From Clostridia bacterium (GTDB taxonomy: Bacteria > Bacillota_A > Clostridia > Oscillospirales > CAG-272): 19,731 bases of DNA. The notes below the pieces were generated by a model that was not told the origin of the DNA, made no database searches, and saw nothing but the letters and a program-made list of their open reading frames with translations. Positions 6,732 through 14,699 of the stretch are shown here, in pieces. Where the stretch lies: the NCBI GenBank assembly GCA_017472105.1, contig JAFUQY010000428.1, positions 1-19,731 on the forward strand. The letters are read 5' to 3'. Each line of letters begins with the position of its first letter. Within the stretch, counting starts at the first letter, position 1. The translations under genes were made by a program, and so were the position numbers.

Positions 6732-7538
6732 ATGACAACATACATTTTCCCCATGCTGGTGTTCGCCGCCATCGGTCTTGTTGCCGGTGTCCTGCTGACC
6801 GTATGCTCCAAAATTTTTGAAGTCAAGGGAGACGAACGCATCGAAGCCATCAGCGAAGAGCTGCCCCAGGTCAACTGCGGTGCGTGCGGTTATTCCGGAT
6901 GCTCCGACTACGCGGCGGCTATCGTGAATGACGGTGCGCCCATCAATCTCTGCAAGCCCGGCGGCTCCGATACCGTGGCGAAGATCGCACAGCTCACCGG
7001 TCAGGAAGTGCTCGCCATCATGCCGCAGGTTGCTGTGATCCTGTGCAACGGTGACTGCAACGCGACCCGCTACAAGTACGAATTTCAGGGCATCCAGTCC
7101 TGCAAGGCAGCCAACCGCTTCTACAACGGTGCGAAGGTCTGCACCCACGGCTGTCTCGGCTTCGGCGACTGTGCTGCTGTCTGTCCGCAGGATGCGATCA
7201 TGGTCATCGACGGTCTGGCGAGAGTGGACAAATCCAAGTGCATCGGCTGCGGTCTCTGCGTGAAAACCTGTCCCGACCACCTGATTATTCTCCGTGATAT
7301 CAACAAAAAGATCGACGTTTGCTGCTCCTCCACGGATATCGGCAAGATCGTGCGCTCCGTCTGCTCCCACGGCTGCATCGGCTGCAAGCTCTGCGAAAAA
7401 AAGTGCCCGCATGACGCCATCCACGTGGTCAACAACATCGCGCGCATCGACCATTCCAAGTGTCAGGAATGCAGCATCTGCGCGGACGCTTGTCCCACCA
7501 AGGCAATCCGCAAGTGCGACATGATCTACGATCTGTAA
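6732..7538 (+). CDS. rnfB: Electron transport complex subunit RnfB (multi-cluster ferredoxin-accepting subunit)
   Basis: Predicted 268-aa subunit that accepts electrons from reduced ferredoxin. An N-terminal membrane helix (about 5-25) is followed by a four-cysteine domain (C49, C52, C57, C74). A second cysteine group (C105, C109, C124, C137, C141, C147, C151) and three ferredoxin-type motifs follow: C170/C173/C176/C180, C215/C218/C221/C225 and C244/C247/C250/C254. This cluster-rich form is typical of clostridial and acetogen RnfB, larger than the proteobacterial version. Ribosome binding site AAAGGAAC precedes ATG 6732. It is the last gene of the operon; the stop is followed within 15 nt by the terminator. 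Confidence 0.96.
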   Translation: MTTYIFPMLVFAAIGLVAGVLLTVCSKIFEVKGDERIEAISEELPQVNCGACGYSGCSDYAAAIVNDGAPINLCKPGGSDTVAKIAQLTGQEVLAIMPQVAVILCNGDCNATRYKYEFQGIQSCKAANRFYNGAKVCTHGCLGFGDCAAVCPQDAIMVIDGLARVDKSKCIGCGLCVKTCPDHLIILRDINKKIDVCCSSTDIGKIVRSVCSHGCIGCKLCEKKCPHDAIHVVNNIARIDHSKCQECSICADACPTKAIRKCDMIYDL

Positions 7539-7551
7539 TTCCCAAAAACAC

Positions 7552-7603
7552 AAAACCTCCCGATGGATTGACGAACCGTACAGTTCAGTCATCGGGAGGT
7601 TTT
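7552..7603. terminator. Bidirectional terminator between rnfB and aspA
   Basis: AAAACCTCCCGATG (7552-7565) is the exact reverse complement of CATCGGGAGGTTTT (7590-7603), a 14-bp stem. The 24-nt interior can form a second imperfect helix (TGACGAAC against GTTCAGTCA). The plus strand continues TTTTCTTTATTTT and the minus strand continues TTTTGTGTTTTT, so it can end the rnf operon and the convergent aspA transcript. The outer stem shares AACCTCCC/GGGAGGTT with the terminator at 16905-16950. Confidence 0.88.
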
Positions 7604-7620
7604 CTTTATTTTATGTAGTC

Positions 7621-9021
7621 TTATTTCAAGCCTGCACCCGGAACGGTGAGATGGAACGGGTCGAGCACTTCGTCGAGCTTTTCTCTGTCAAGAAGCTGCT
7701 GTTCCTCAACCAGCTCACGGACGGATTTTTCCGTCTTGAGTGCGGTTTTTGCGATGTCAGCCGCCTGCTTGTAGCCGATGTGGGGCGTAAGTGCGGTGAC
7801 GGTGCAGACGCTGTGGTCGAGAAGGTACTGACAGCGTTCCTTGTTCGCCGTGATGCCCACGATGCAGTTGTCAACGAGGGTACGGACGGCACGGGTGAGG
7901 GTGGTGATGGATTCAAAGAGACGGTAGAACGCCACGGGCTCGAATGCGTTGAGCTCAAGCTGACCGGCTTCCGCGCACATGGAAATGGTCACGTCGTTGC
8001 CGATGACAGCGTATGCAACCTGGGACACAACCTCGGGAATAACGGGATTGACCTTGCCGGGCATAATGGAGCTGCCGTTCTGCATGGCGGGAAGATTGAT
8101 TTCGCCGAAGCCCGTTCTCGGACCGGAGGACATGAGTCTGAGGTCGTTGCACATCTTGGAGAGCGTTACGGCACATGCCTTGAGCATACCGGAAACCGCA
8201 ACGACGCCGTCGAGGTTCTGTGTGCCGTCAACGAGGTCGGTGGTGTTGGTAACCGCGATGCCTGCCGCGTCGGATACGTCTCTTGCGATGTCTTCCAGAT
8301 ATTCCGCGGGAACGTTGATGGCAGTTCCGATTGCGGTTGCGCCCATGTTCAGAACGGAAATCTGATCGCGCACACGGCTGATTCTCTGAAGGTCGCGCTT
8401 GACTGCGGATGCGTATGCGTGGAATTCCTGACCCAGACGGATCGGAACGGCGTCCTGAAGCTGGGTACGGCCGACCTTGAGGACATCGTCAAATTCCTTT
8501 GCCTTTTCGAGAAGAGCCGCGTCCAGACGGTGGAGTTCTTCCAGCAGCGGAGGAATCAGAGCCAGTGCCGCCAGCTTGCCGGAGGACGGATAAATGTCGT
8601 TCGTGGACTGGGACATGTTGACATGGTCGTTGGGATGCACAATGGAGTAGTCGCCCTTTTCACCGCCCAGAATTTCGATGGCACGGTTTGCGATGACTTC
8701 GTTCGCGTTCATGTTTGCGGAAGTACCCGCGCCGCCCTGAATGGGGTCGACAATGAACTGATCGTGGAGCTTGCCGTCCATGATTTCGTCGCATGCCTGA
8801 ATGATGGCGTCACAGATGGGGCGTTCCAGAATGCCCGCGCGGTTGTTTGCGTACGCACTTGCCTTCTTCAGCGCCGCCAGCATGTTGATCTGCATATCAT
8901 GCATCCGTCTGCCGGTGATGTGGAAATTCAGATATCCTCGCAGAGTCTGCACACCGTAGTAGGCATCTGCGGGAACTTCAAGAGTACCGATGGAATCCGT
9001 TTCGAGACGAATATTCGACAT
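7621..9021 (-). CDS. aspA: Aspartate ammonia-lyase
   Basis: Predicted 466-aa cytoplasmic enzyme converting L-aspartate to fumarate and ammonia. It belongs to the aspartase/fumarase superfamily. VPADAYYGVQTLRGYLNF at about 16-33, GGAGTSANMNANEV (96-109), HPNDHVNMSQSTND (129-142) and the flexible catalytic loop GSSIMPGKVNPVIPE (316-330, Ser318 the expected base) are present. PVIPE after the signature, and the N-terminal ADAYYGVQTLR, point to aspartase rather than class II fumarase. The asparaginase gene immediately upstream on the same strand gives independent support through an asparagine-to-fumarate route. Start ATG 9021 has AAGGAAG upstream and its own promoter at 9080-9108. Confidence 0.92.
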   Translation of the reverse strand: MSNIRLETDSIGTLEVPADAYYGVQTLRGYLNFHITGRRMHDMQINMLAALKKASAYANNRAGILERPICDAIIQACDEIMDGKLHDQFIVDPIQGGAGTSANMNANEVIANRAIEILGGEKGDYSIVHPNDHVNMSQSTNDIYPSSGKLAALALIPPLLEELHRLDAALLEKAKEFDDVLKVGRTQLQDAVPIRLGQEFHAYASAVKRDLQRISRVRDQISVLNMGATAIGTAINVPAEYLEDIARDVSDAAGIAVTNTTDLVDGTQNLDGVVAVSGMLKACAVTLSKMCNDLRLMSSGPRTGFGEINLPAMQNGSSIMPGKVNPVIPEVVSQVAYAVIGNDVTISMCAEAGQLELNAFEPVAFYRLFESITTLTRAVRTLVDNCIVGITANKERCQYLLDHSVCTVTALTPHIGYKQAADIAKTALKTEKSVRELVEEQQLLDREKLDEVLDPFHLTVPGAGLK

Positions 9022-9079
9022 TTTTGTACTTCCTTTATATTATGATATTTTGAATTATGACAATCTTTGCTTCCATACT

Positions 9080-9108
9080 ATTATACGCTGAAACCCGCAC
9101 GGTGTCAA
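9080..9108 (-). promoter_or_regulatory. Consensus promoter for aspA
   Basis: On the minus strand TTGACA (9108-9103) and TATAAT (9085-9080) match consensus exactly with a 17-nt spacer, giving a start near 9073 and a leader of about 50 nt before the aspA ATG. The leader carries ATTATGA (plus-strand sense) twice, at 9039-9045 and 9054-9060. The promoter lies between the asparaginase stop and aspA, so aspA can be expressed independently of the upstream glycosidase-asparaginase genes. I see no clear terminator in 9109-9162, so readthrough from ansA is also possible. Confidence 0.85.
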
Positions 9109-9162
9109 CGGCATTATTTGACTCATTTCAGGATCGCGCACGGGCGTTTTTCATGCAAAATT

Positions 9163-10185
9163 TTACCACTCCGCTTCCACGCGCTTGGCGAAGAGGGTAT
9201 CGTGGTTGATCCGGGTGTAAAACTTGCTCCGGATGCGGTCGTAATCGGTGAGTCCGAGCCCGAGAATCCACATCAGCTTGGTGATCGTCGCCTCGAACGT
9301 CATGTCATACGCCTCGATGAGCTTGAAATCCTGCTTGATCTTCTTGCCGACCTCGTAGACCGTCATGTGGCTGCCTTCATTTGCGACCTGCGTGGTCATG
9401 ACGACGAACTTGCCCTTGTCCGACCACTTGTCCATCTCGCCGTAAAAAGCGTCCGTGAGCGTCTGGGGAATGCCGCCCACGCCGAAGCTCTCGATCACGA
9501 TGCAGTCGTAGTGCTCAAAGAGATACGACAGGATGTGCGGCTTCATGCCCGGGATCAGCTTGAGGGTGCAGACGCTCTCCCGCATGTCGTAGTAGAAGTG
9601 GACGTCGCCCTGAATCGGAATCTCCGGCAGGTAGCGGATAATCATGCCGTCCTGAATCACCGCCGGGAAGGGATAATTCAGACTGGAGAAGGCGTTGAAG
9701 CTCTTTGCTCTTTCCTTTCTCGCGCGGGTTCCGACGATGACCTTGCCGTCGAAAACGATGCTCACGTTCTGCGATCCGTCGTCTGCGGCGTAGATGAAGC
9801 TGTCGAGCAGATTGGATTTCGCGTCGGTGACGTCCATGTTGATCGGCTTCTGCGCACCGGTGACAACGATGGGCTTGGCGGAATTCTGGATCATGTAGGA
9901 CAGCGCCGCCGCCGTGTACGCGAGGGTATCCGTCCCGTGGCAGATCACGAATCCGTCGTATTTGTAGTAGTTTTCCTCAACGGCGCGCACCATGAGCTTC
10001 CAGTGTTCCGGCGTGACGTTGGTGCTGTCGAGATTGCAGACCTGAAGCGTCTGAACCTCGCATACCTCACGCACCGCCGGAATGCAGGAGAGAATATCCT
10101 CCGGTGTCAGTCCCGGTGCAAGTCCGTCCTCGGTCTGACGGGATGCAATGGTCCCGCCGGTGCCGATCATGAGTATTTTTTTCAT
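9163..10185 (-). CDS. ansA: L-asparaginase, type I (cytoplasmic)
   Basis: Predicted 340-aa enzyme hydrolysing L-asparagine to aspartate and ammonia. The two asparaginase signatures are present: TGGTIAS at 9-15, containing the first catalytic threonine, and HGTDT at 83-87, containing the second threonine and aspartate. No signal peptide is seen, and RARKERAKSFNAFSS resembles the type I cytoplasmic subgroup. It lies 18 nt downstream of the 644-aa gene and upstream of aspA, so its product feeds aspartase directly. The ribosome binding site on the minus strand is GGGAGAGG. An amidase with related specificity, for example acting on glycosylated asparagine, cannot be excluded given the glycosidase neighbours. 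Confidence 0.9.
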   Translation of the reverse strand: MKKILMIGTGGTIASRQTEDGLAPGLTPEDILSCIPAVREVCEVQTLQVCNLDSTNVTPEHWKLMVRAVEENYYKYDGFVICHGTDTLAYTAAALSYMIQNSAKPIVVTGAQKPINMDVTDAKSNLLDSFIYAADDGSQNVSIVFDGKVIVGTRARKERAKSFNAFSSLNYPFPAVIQDGMIIRYLPEIPIQGDVHFYYDMRESVCTLKLIPGMKPHILSYLFEHYDCIVIESFGVGGIPQTLTDAFYGEMDKWSDKGKFVVMTTQVANEGSHMTVYEVGKKIKQDFKLIEAYDMTFEATITKLMWILGLGLTDYDRIRSKFYTRINHDTLFAKRVEAEW

Positions 10186-10203
10186 AAATTACCTCTCCCA
10201 TTC

Positions 10204-12138
10204 TCAGAAATCCGGATGCATCCGGTTCGCAATGATGCTGAGACGGAACGCGCAGGGCCATGCGACCAGCCAGTCGTTGATGACGCCTTTTTCCTTGTCC
10301 TCAAATCCCCAGCGGCAGTGGAAATACGCCTCATTCTGGCTACCCACGGGACGGACGACACCGTGAATCTTCCTCTCGCCGTCGCCGATGAGCTGCATGA
10401 CCGCTCTTTCCATCATCTCCGCGCGGATTTTCCACTGTTCATTCCCGGTCAGCTCAGCGAGCTTACAGAGATACGGCACCATCAGTCCCGCGTACGGGTC
10501 GAGGTGGTGATGCTGTGCGGATACGGAGGTCAGCCCCTTGAAGGACATGCCGTATTTCACCTTGTCGGAGTCGGGCGCATACACGGGATCGTAGTGGTAC
10601 ATCCACGACGTGAAGTAGTACGCCGCTTTTTCTGCGCAGGTGAGGTAGTATTTCTCGCCCGTGAGCTGATACAGCAGGATGCCGCTGATGACGAAGGGCT
10701 GGGAGGTTTCCTTGTCGACGCAGGTGGTGTCAAGCGCGCCCGCCGTGCAGGTGAACTTGTCCACATCGCGTTCCATGTAGAACCGCAGGGATTTGTCCGC
10801 CATGGCGAGGTATTTTTCATCCTTTGTGAGCTCATACAGCTTCGCGAATGCGCAGATGACAAATCCGCCGATGGTTCCGCCGCCGTCAAGGAGCGTACCG
10901 TCGAGCCGCCACTGCTTGCCGAAGCCGTATTCGTCCGACCAGTTTTCGCAGAAGAAGTCGCACAGTCCCTTTCCGGCTTCAAAATATGCCGGTCTGTCGA
11001 TGCCGAGCTCCTTCAGTCTTGCCCAGCACCGGAGGAATTCATACGCCCCGTAGCCCATGTTGCAGGTGTCTGCCGATGCGGCGTTCAGGTTTTCGTAATC
11101 TCTCAGCTGTGCCGCGAGAAGTCCGTTTTCCGCAGTGCAGAGCTGTGCACGGGTATCGAGAATTTCCAGTGCGGCGTCCAGATTTTCGCGGTGTCCGAAC
11201 TGCGCCCAGTCTTCGATGAGCATCCGGGAGAAGAGAATGTTCTGTCCGCACCATGCCAGCTCGAAGCAGCGGTCGCCGCGGTAGGCAAATCCGCCCTGTC
11301 CGTCCGGGAGGAATCCGATGATGAAGCCGGGCTTGCCGTTGTAGTCGGTGATGAGGCTCTTCGCAAACGCGATCGATCTGTCCCACACATCCCTGTCGGA
11401 AGGTACGGCAATATCACCGTTGTCCCCGAACACGGGAAGCGCTTCGTCAAGAAGATCCGCCGTGCCGTAGTTTGCCCATCTCGGCTCGGAGATACAGAGG
11501 AAGAATCCTGCGTCAAAGCTCTCACCCGGCGCCAGTGTGATCCATGTCTCGTAAGCGGGGCCGTATTTGTCGCGGTTCACGTAGGTCACGGGGGATTCGA
11601 TGACGGGATGGAGAATTTCCTGCACGAAGGTACCGTCCTCGTTCTTTGTGAGACTGCACGACGCCTGCACGGAAATCTCACTCTCAGCCGACGCAAAAAG
11701 TGCACATGCATGTTCCGCGTTTTCTGTCACGGTGCATGCCGGGAAGGACGTGCGGTCGTAGCCGAAAATCCACTTTTTTCCGTCGCGCATCAGTCCCTTG
11801 GGTTCGCCGCCTTTGCCGAATTCGTTGCCGTTCACGCTCACGCAGGGGATCAGATATCTCGCCGGTACAAAAGCGGTCTCTGCCCGGAAGGAGGTCTGGA
11901 TTTTTACAGTATCCGCGGAAGTGTTCGTCCATGTACGGCGGATGCAGGTCAGCTTGTCCGTTTTCTTCTCCGCCGCATAAGTCACGCGGTTGTTTTCGTC
12001 CGCAAATACGCCCTCTCCGGCAGGAGCAAGCGTGATTTCCTCGCCGTTTTCGTACCGGTATGCCGGAGGAAGCAGCGTTACGATCCTGCCGCTCTCCTGT
12101 GCAAATTCAAAAAGTCCGTTGTTCACTGTCATTGTCAT
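10204..12138 (-). CDS. Unassigned 644-aa protein, six-hairpin glycosidase-like
   Basis: I do not recognise a named family. The N-terminal third (about 1-245) is rich in beta-strand patterns and the remainder is alpha-helical. Three helical-hairpin repeats share the pattern L..LTG.E.Y...A: LYELTKDEKYLAMADKSLRF (434-453), LLYQLTGEKYYLTCAEKAAY (488-507) and LCKLAELTGNEQWKIRAEMM (557-576). That is what an (alpha/alpha)6 toroid of glycosidases and lyases looks like. Conserved-looking acidic and aromatic segments include DGQGGFAYRGDRCFELAWCG (279-298) and SAQHHHLDPYAG (540-551). It has no signal peptide, so it is probably cytoplasmic. It lies 18 nt after the GH2 gene and 18 nt before ansA, with GAGGAA upstream of ATG 12138. 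A sugar-active role is inference from fold pattern and context. Confidence 0.6.
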   Translation of the reverse strand: MTMTVNNGLFEFAQESGRIVTLLPPAYRYENGEEITLAPAGEGVFADENNRVTYAAEKKTDKLTCIRRTWTNTSADTVKIQTSFRAETAFVPARYLIPCVSVNGNEFGKGGEPKGLMRDGKKWIFGYDRTSFPACTVTENAEHACALFASAESEISVQASCSLTKNEDGTFVQEILHPVIESPVTYVNRDKYGPAYETWITLAPGESFDAGFFLCISEPRWANYGTADLLDEALPVFGDNGDIAVPSDRDVWDRSIAFAKSLITDYNGKPGFIIGFLPDGQGGFAYRGDRCFELAWCGQNILFSRMLIEDWAQFGHRENLDAALEILDTRAQLCTAENGLLAAQLRDYENLNAASADTCNMGYGAYEFLRCWARLKELGIDRPAYFEAGKGLCDFFCENWSDEYGFGKQWRLDGTLLDGGGTIGGFVICAFAKLYELTKDEKYLAMADKSLRFYMERDVDKFTCTAGALDTTCVDKETSQPFVISGILLYQLTGEKYYLTCAEKAAYYFTSWMYHYDPVYAPDSDKVKYGMSFKGLTSVSAQHHHLDPYAGLMVPYLCKLAELTGNEQWKIRAEMMERAVMQLIGDGERKIHGVVRPVGSQNEAYFHCRWGFEDKEKGVINDWLVAWPCAFRLSIIANRMHPDF

Positions 12139-12156
12139 GATTTGTTCCTCGCTGTC

Positions 12157-14508
12157 TTAAACCGTAATCTTCGCCATGCCGAGGTACTGGTTCATCGCGC
12201 GGACGGAAACCTCACCGTCACCGGTCTTTCTGAGGTAGATCATGAGCCGTCCGTCGAGGGTGTTTCTCCGCATGTCGCGGTAGTCATTCAGGTCTTCGAT
12301 ATCGCCGTTGTCCATGCCGAGGTATTCGTATTCGCCCTCGATGTGGATGCGGATTCTGCTCTGGTCGCATACAACACGGCGTCCTGCGGTGTCGGTGACG
12401 TTCAGCTCGATCTGCACGATGTCGTCCCAGTCATAGCCGACGTTTTCCAGTGTAATCTTCGCAGGTGCGCCGACGGTCTCGAGCTTGCAGGAAACATCGC
12501 CCGCTCTCGCTTCAATCACGCCTTCCTCGAACACGACGTTCCACGCATAGAACCCGAGGTCTTCGGCATCCGCGCGGCATTCGTCAGCGACCTTCACGCC
12601 ATTGATGTAAAGATCCGGCACGCCCGCGTTCGTGTAGCAGCGCACTTCGACGTCATCCCCCGGGAGGTAGTTCCACGTTTCGGTGACGTTCTTCCATTCC
12701 CGGTGTCCGCGGCGGCGTCCTTCGAATTCCCTGTAAGTCCGTCCGGTCGCAAGGTGGATCACGGGTTCTTCCGCCCACCAGCTCTGACGGAGGTAGTATC
12801 TCGTCTTCTCAAATCCCGCCGTCGTCAGGTTGCCCGCGGACGAGGAGTGATAGGGCCATCCGCCGCACTCGCCGAGGAAGTCAATGCCCGTCCAGAGGAA
12901 CTGTCCGGAGATGTATTCGTTGTCAAGCACTGCACGCCATGCGGAATAGCTGTGGCTGTTTTCACTGCCGAGGAAGGGCTTTTCCGGGAATCTCGCGTGG
13001 TCTTCTTCGTAGAACTGTTCCTTGTAGTTGTATCCGACCACATCAAGGTCATCGATGTAGCCGATCCGCGTGGACAGCTCGGGATATGCCACGGCTGCGG
13101 TCACGGGACGGGTGGTATCGCTCTGCTTGACGATTGCCACAAGTTCCTTCGCCACAACGGACAGGCGTTCCATGTTGGGTCTGCCGCTGTTGTATTTCTT
13201 TTCTTCCTCCGGCTTGTTCGCGTCGTTGTTGCCGGTCATTTCCGCCTTGCTCTGATGGTTGTACGGGTCGTTGGGGTAGTCGATTTCGTTGCCGATGGAC
13301 CACATCACAATGGACGGATGGTTCCGGTCGCGGCGGATGAGGGAGGTCAGGTCGCGCTCATGCCATTCGGGGAAATCCTCGGAGTAGCCCTGATGCTTCG
13401 GCGGGTAGACGTTGTGTCCGTTGAACCACTTGTTCTTGCAGCCCTCCCATTCGTCGAAGGCTTCGTCCATGGCGAGGAATCCCATCTCGTCGCACAGGTC
13501 GTACAGCTCGGGCATATGCGGGTTGTGGCTCATGCGGATCGCGTTGCAGCCCATTTTCTTCAGTTTTTCCAGTCTCCGCTTCCATACACCCTTCGACATT
13601 GCCGCACCGAGCGCGCCGCCGTCGTGATGCATGCACACACCCTTGAAAACCGTGGGTTTGCCGTTGAGGAAGAAGCCGTGATCGGGATCGAACCGGAATG
13701 TACGGATGCCGACCGCCTCTTCTGCGACAACTGCGGTATTGTCCCCGTCGGATGCGGCAACTTTCAATGTATAGAGCGCCGGATTTTCCGTACTCCACAG
13801 CGCGGGATTTTCCGCCGTGCCGCAGAGGGAAACCTTCGTCATCACGCCCTTCGCGAGGGTCACATCCGCACACGCTTCGGAAACGGTATTGCCGTCCGCG
13901 TCGATGAGGGATGCCGTCAGCCTGATTTTGTCCGATTTCGCCGACTGTGCCAGTGCAAGCTCGCATTCCGCGCACCAATCGGCAGAGGCTTCATCCGCAC
14001 GTTCGGTTTTGAAGAACACGCCGTATTCCGCGGGATAGACGAAACCGTACTTCGTCAGCGTGACCTTGCGGTGAATCCCGGAGCCGGTGAACCATCTGGA
14101 ATCCGCGATGTCCTCGTGCGTCACTTTTACGGCGATGACGTTTTCCCTGCCGTCGAAGTAGAGATAATCGGTCACGTCATAGCGGAAGGAGATGTACCCG
14201 TTCGGACGTCTGCCGAGGTAGTAGCCGTTCAGCCACACCTGACTGTTCTTGTAAACGCCGTCGAAGGTGAGAAAATGGGGCTGTCCCGCGTCCTCATCGG
14301 TGAGGGTGAAGGACTTCCGGTACCACGCCGTGCCGCCGATGACGTAGCCGGTGCCGCTGGAGTATTCCCGGCTCTTCGGATACTGTACCGACCAGTCGTG
14401 CGGGATCGTCACATTCTGCCATTCGTCGTCCCGGTGGCGGGTCTCAAAGGAATTCTCCTCGTCGCCGAGATGAAACTTCCATCCGCGGTTGAGATTCATT
14501 GTTTTCAT
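12157..14508 (-). CDS. Glycoside hydrolase family 2 beta-glycosidase (beta-galactosidase-like)
   Basis: Predicted 783-aa enzyme. I set the start at 14508 because AGGAAAGGA precedes it on the minus strand and the longer frame (from 14571) would begin inside the promoter at 14551-14579. Domain order follows GH2: an N-terminal jelly roll (about 1-165, with VYKNSQVWLNGYYLGRRP), an immunoglobulin-like linker (about 170-275), the TIM barrel (about 280-580) and C-terminal beta domains. Catalytic acid/base is E408 in SIGNEIDY and the nucleophile E516 in LGSENSHS. HDW near the N-terminus and MSHNPHMPELYDLCDEMGF are typical. No signal peptide is seen, so it probably acts inside the cell on imported oligosaccharides. 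It could be a beta-galactosidase or beta-glucuronidase; the divergent alpha-galactosidase favours a galactoside, but the substrate is not proven. Confidence 0.9.
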   Translation of the reverse strand: MKTMNLNRGWKFHLGDEENSFETRHRDDEWQNVTIPHDWSVQYPKSREYSSGTGYVIGGTAWYRKSFTLTDEDAGQPHFLTFDGVYKNSQVWLNGYYLGRRPNGYISFRYDVTDYLYFDGRENVIAVKVTHEDIADSRWFTGSGIHRKVTLTKYGFVYPAEYGVFFKTERADEASADWCAECELALAQSAKSDKIRLTASLIDADGNTVSEACADVTLAKGVMTKVSLCGTAENPALWSTENPALYTLKVAASDGDNTAVVAEEAVGIRTFRFDPDHGFFLNGKPTVFKGVCMHHDGGALGAAMSKGVWKRRLEKLKKMGCNAIRMSHNPHMPELYDLCDEMGFLAMDEAFDEWEGCKNKWFNGHNVYPPKHQGYSEDFPEWHERDLTSLIRRDRNHPSIVMWSIGNEIDYPNDPYNHQSKAEMTGNNDANKPEEEKKYNSGRPNMERLSVVAKELVAIVKQSDTTRPVTAAVAYPELSTRIGYIDDLDVVGYNYKEQFYEEDHARFPEKPFLGSENSHSYSAWRAVLDNEYISGQFLWTGIDFLGECGGWPYHSSSAGNLTTAGFEKTRYYLRQSWWAEEPVIHLATGRTYREFEGRRRGHREWKNVTETWNYLPGDDVEVRCYTNAGVPDLYINGVKVADECRADAEDLGFYAWNVVFEEGVIEARAGDVSCKLETVGAPAKITLENVGYDWDDIVQIELNVTDTAGRRVVCDQSRIRIHIEGEYEYLGMDNGDIEDLNDYRDMRRNTLDGRLMIYLRKTGDGEVSVRAMNQYLGMAKITV

Positions 14509-14550
14509 AGTCGTTTCCTTTCCTGTTCTGCGATCAATTGTGTTATATTT

Positions 14551-14579
14551 ATTATATTCGATTTTCCCCATGAAGTCAA
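14551..14579 (-). promoter_or_regulatory. Promoter for the GH2-led operon
   Basis: On the minus strand TTGACT (14579-14574), a 17-nt spacer and TATAAT (14556-14551) form a near-consensus promoter, with a start near 14544 and a leader of about 36 nt. It would transcribe the GH2 gene, the 644-aa gene and ansA, whose gaps are only 18 nt. Its position rules out translation from the longer GH2 frame. Confidence 0.8.
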
Positions 14580-14584
14580 TGTTT

Positions 14585-14606
14585 GTTTCAATGTGTTTCG
14601 TTGAAA
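14585..14606. promoter_or_regulatory. Operator-like repeats between divergent GH2 and GH36 promoters
   Basis: TTTCAA (14586-14591) and TTGAAA (14601-14606) form an inverted repeat with 9 nt between, and GTTTCAATG (14585-14593) and GTTTCGTTG (14595-14603) form a direct repeat with a 10-nt period. The site fills the 30-nt gap between the -35 boxes of the two divergent promoters, where one regulator could control both genes. LacI- or AraC-type sugar regulators often bind there, but no regulator gene lies in the window. Confidence 0.45.
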
Positions 14607-14609
14607 TAC

Positions 14610-14638
14610 TTGTATTTGTGCACGCAATATGTTAAAAT
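14610..14638 (+). promoter_or_regulatory. Promoter for the alpha-galactosidase gene
   Basis: TTGTAT (14610-14615), a 17-nt spacer and TAAAAT (14633-14638) make a moderate sigma-A promoter with a start near 14645 and a leader of about 55 nt. The hexamers are weaker than those of the other promoters in this window, which would fit dependence on an activator. Confidence 0.6.
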
Positions 14639-14699
14639 AATACAGACAACGCTCCGCATGAGACTGCGGACTGTAAATTTATCCCAAAAGAGGTTCATT

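Noticed and set aside
7621..9021. Class II fumarase as identity of the aspartase gene
   Set aside because: The same superfamily loop occurs in both, but the N-terminal ADAYYGVQTLR, the PVIPE after the loop and the neighbouring asparaginase favour aspartase.
9067..14604. A 1845-codon open frame on the plus strand
   Set aside because: It lies antisense to GH2, the 644-aa gene and ansA. All three share the same codon register because the gaps are 18 nt, and the strand simply lacks TTA, CTA and TCA codons in that register, so the opposite frame stays open. The translation has no domain or plausible start.
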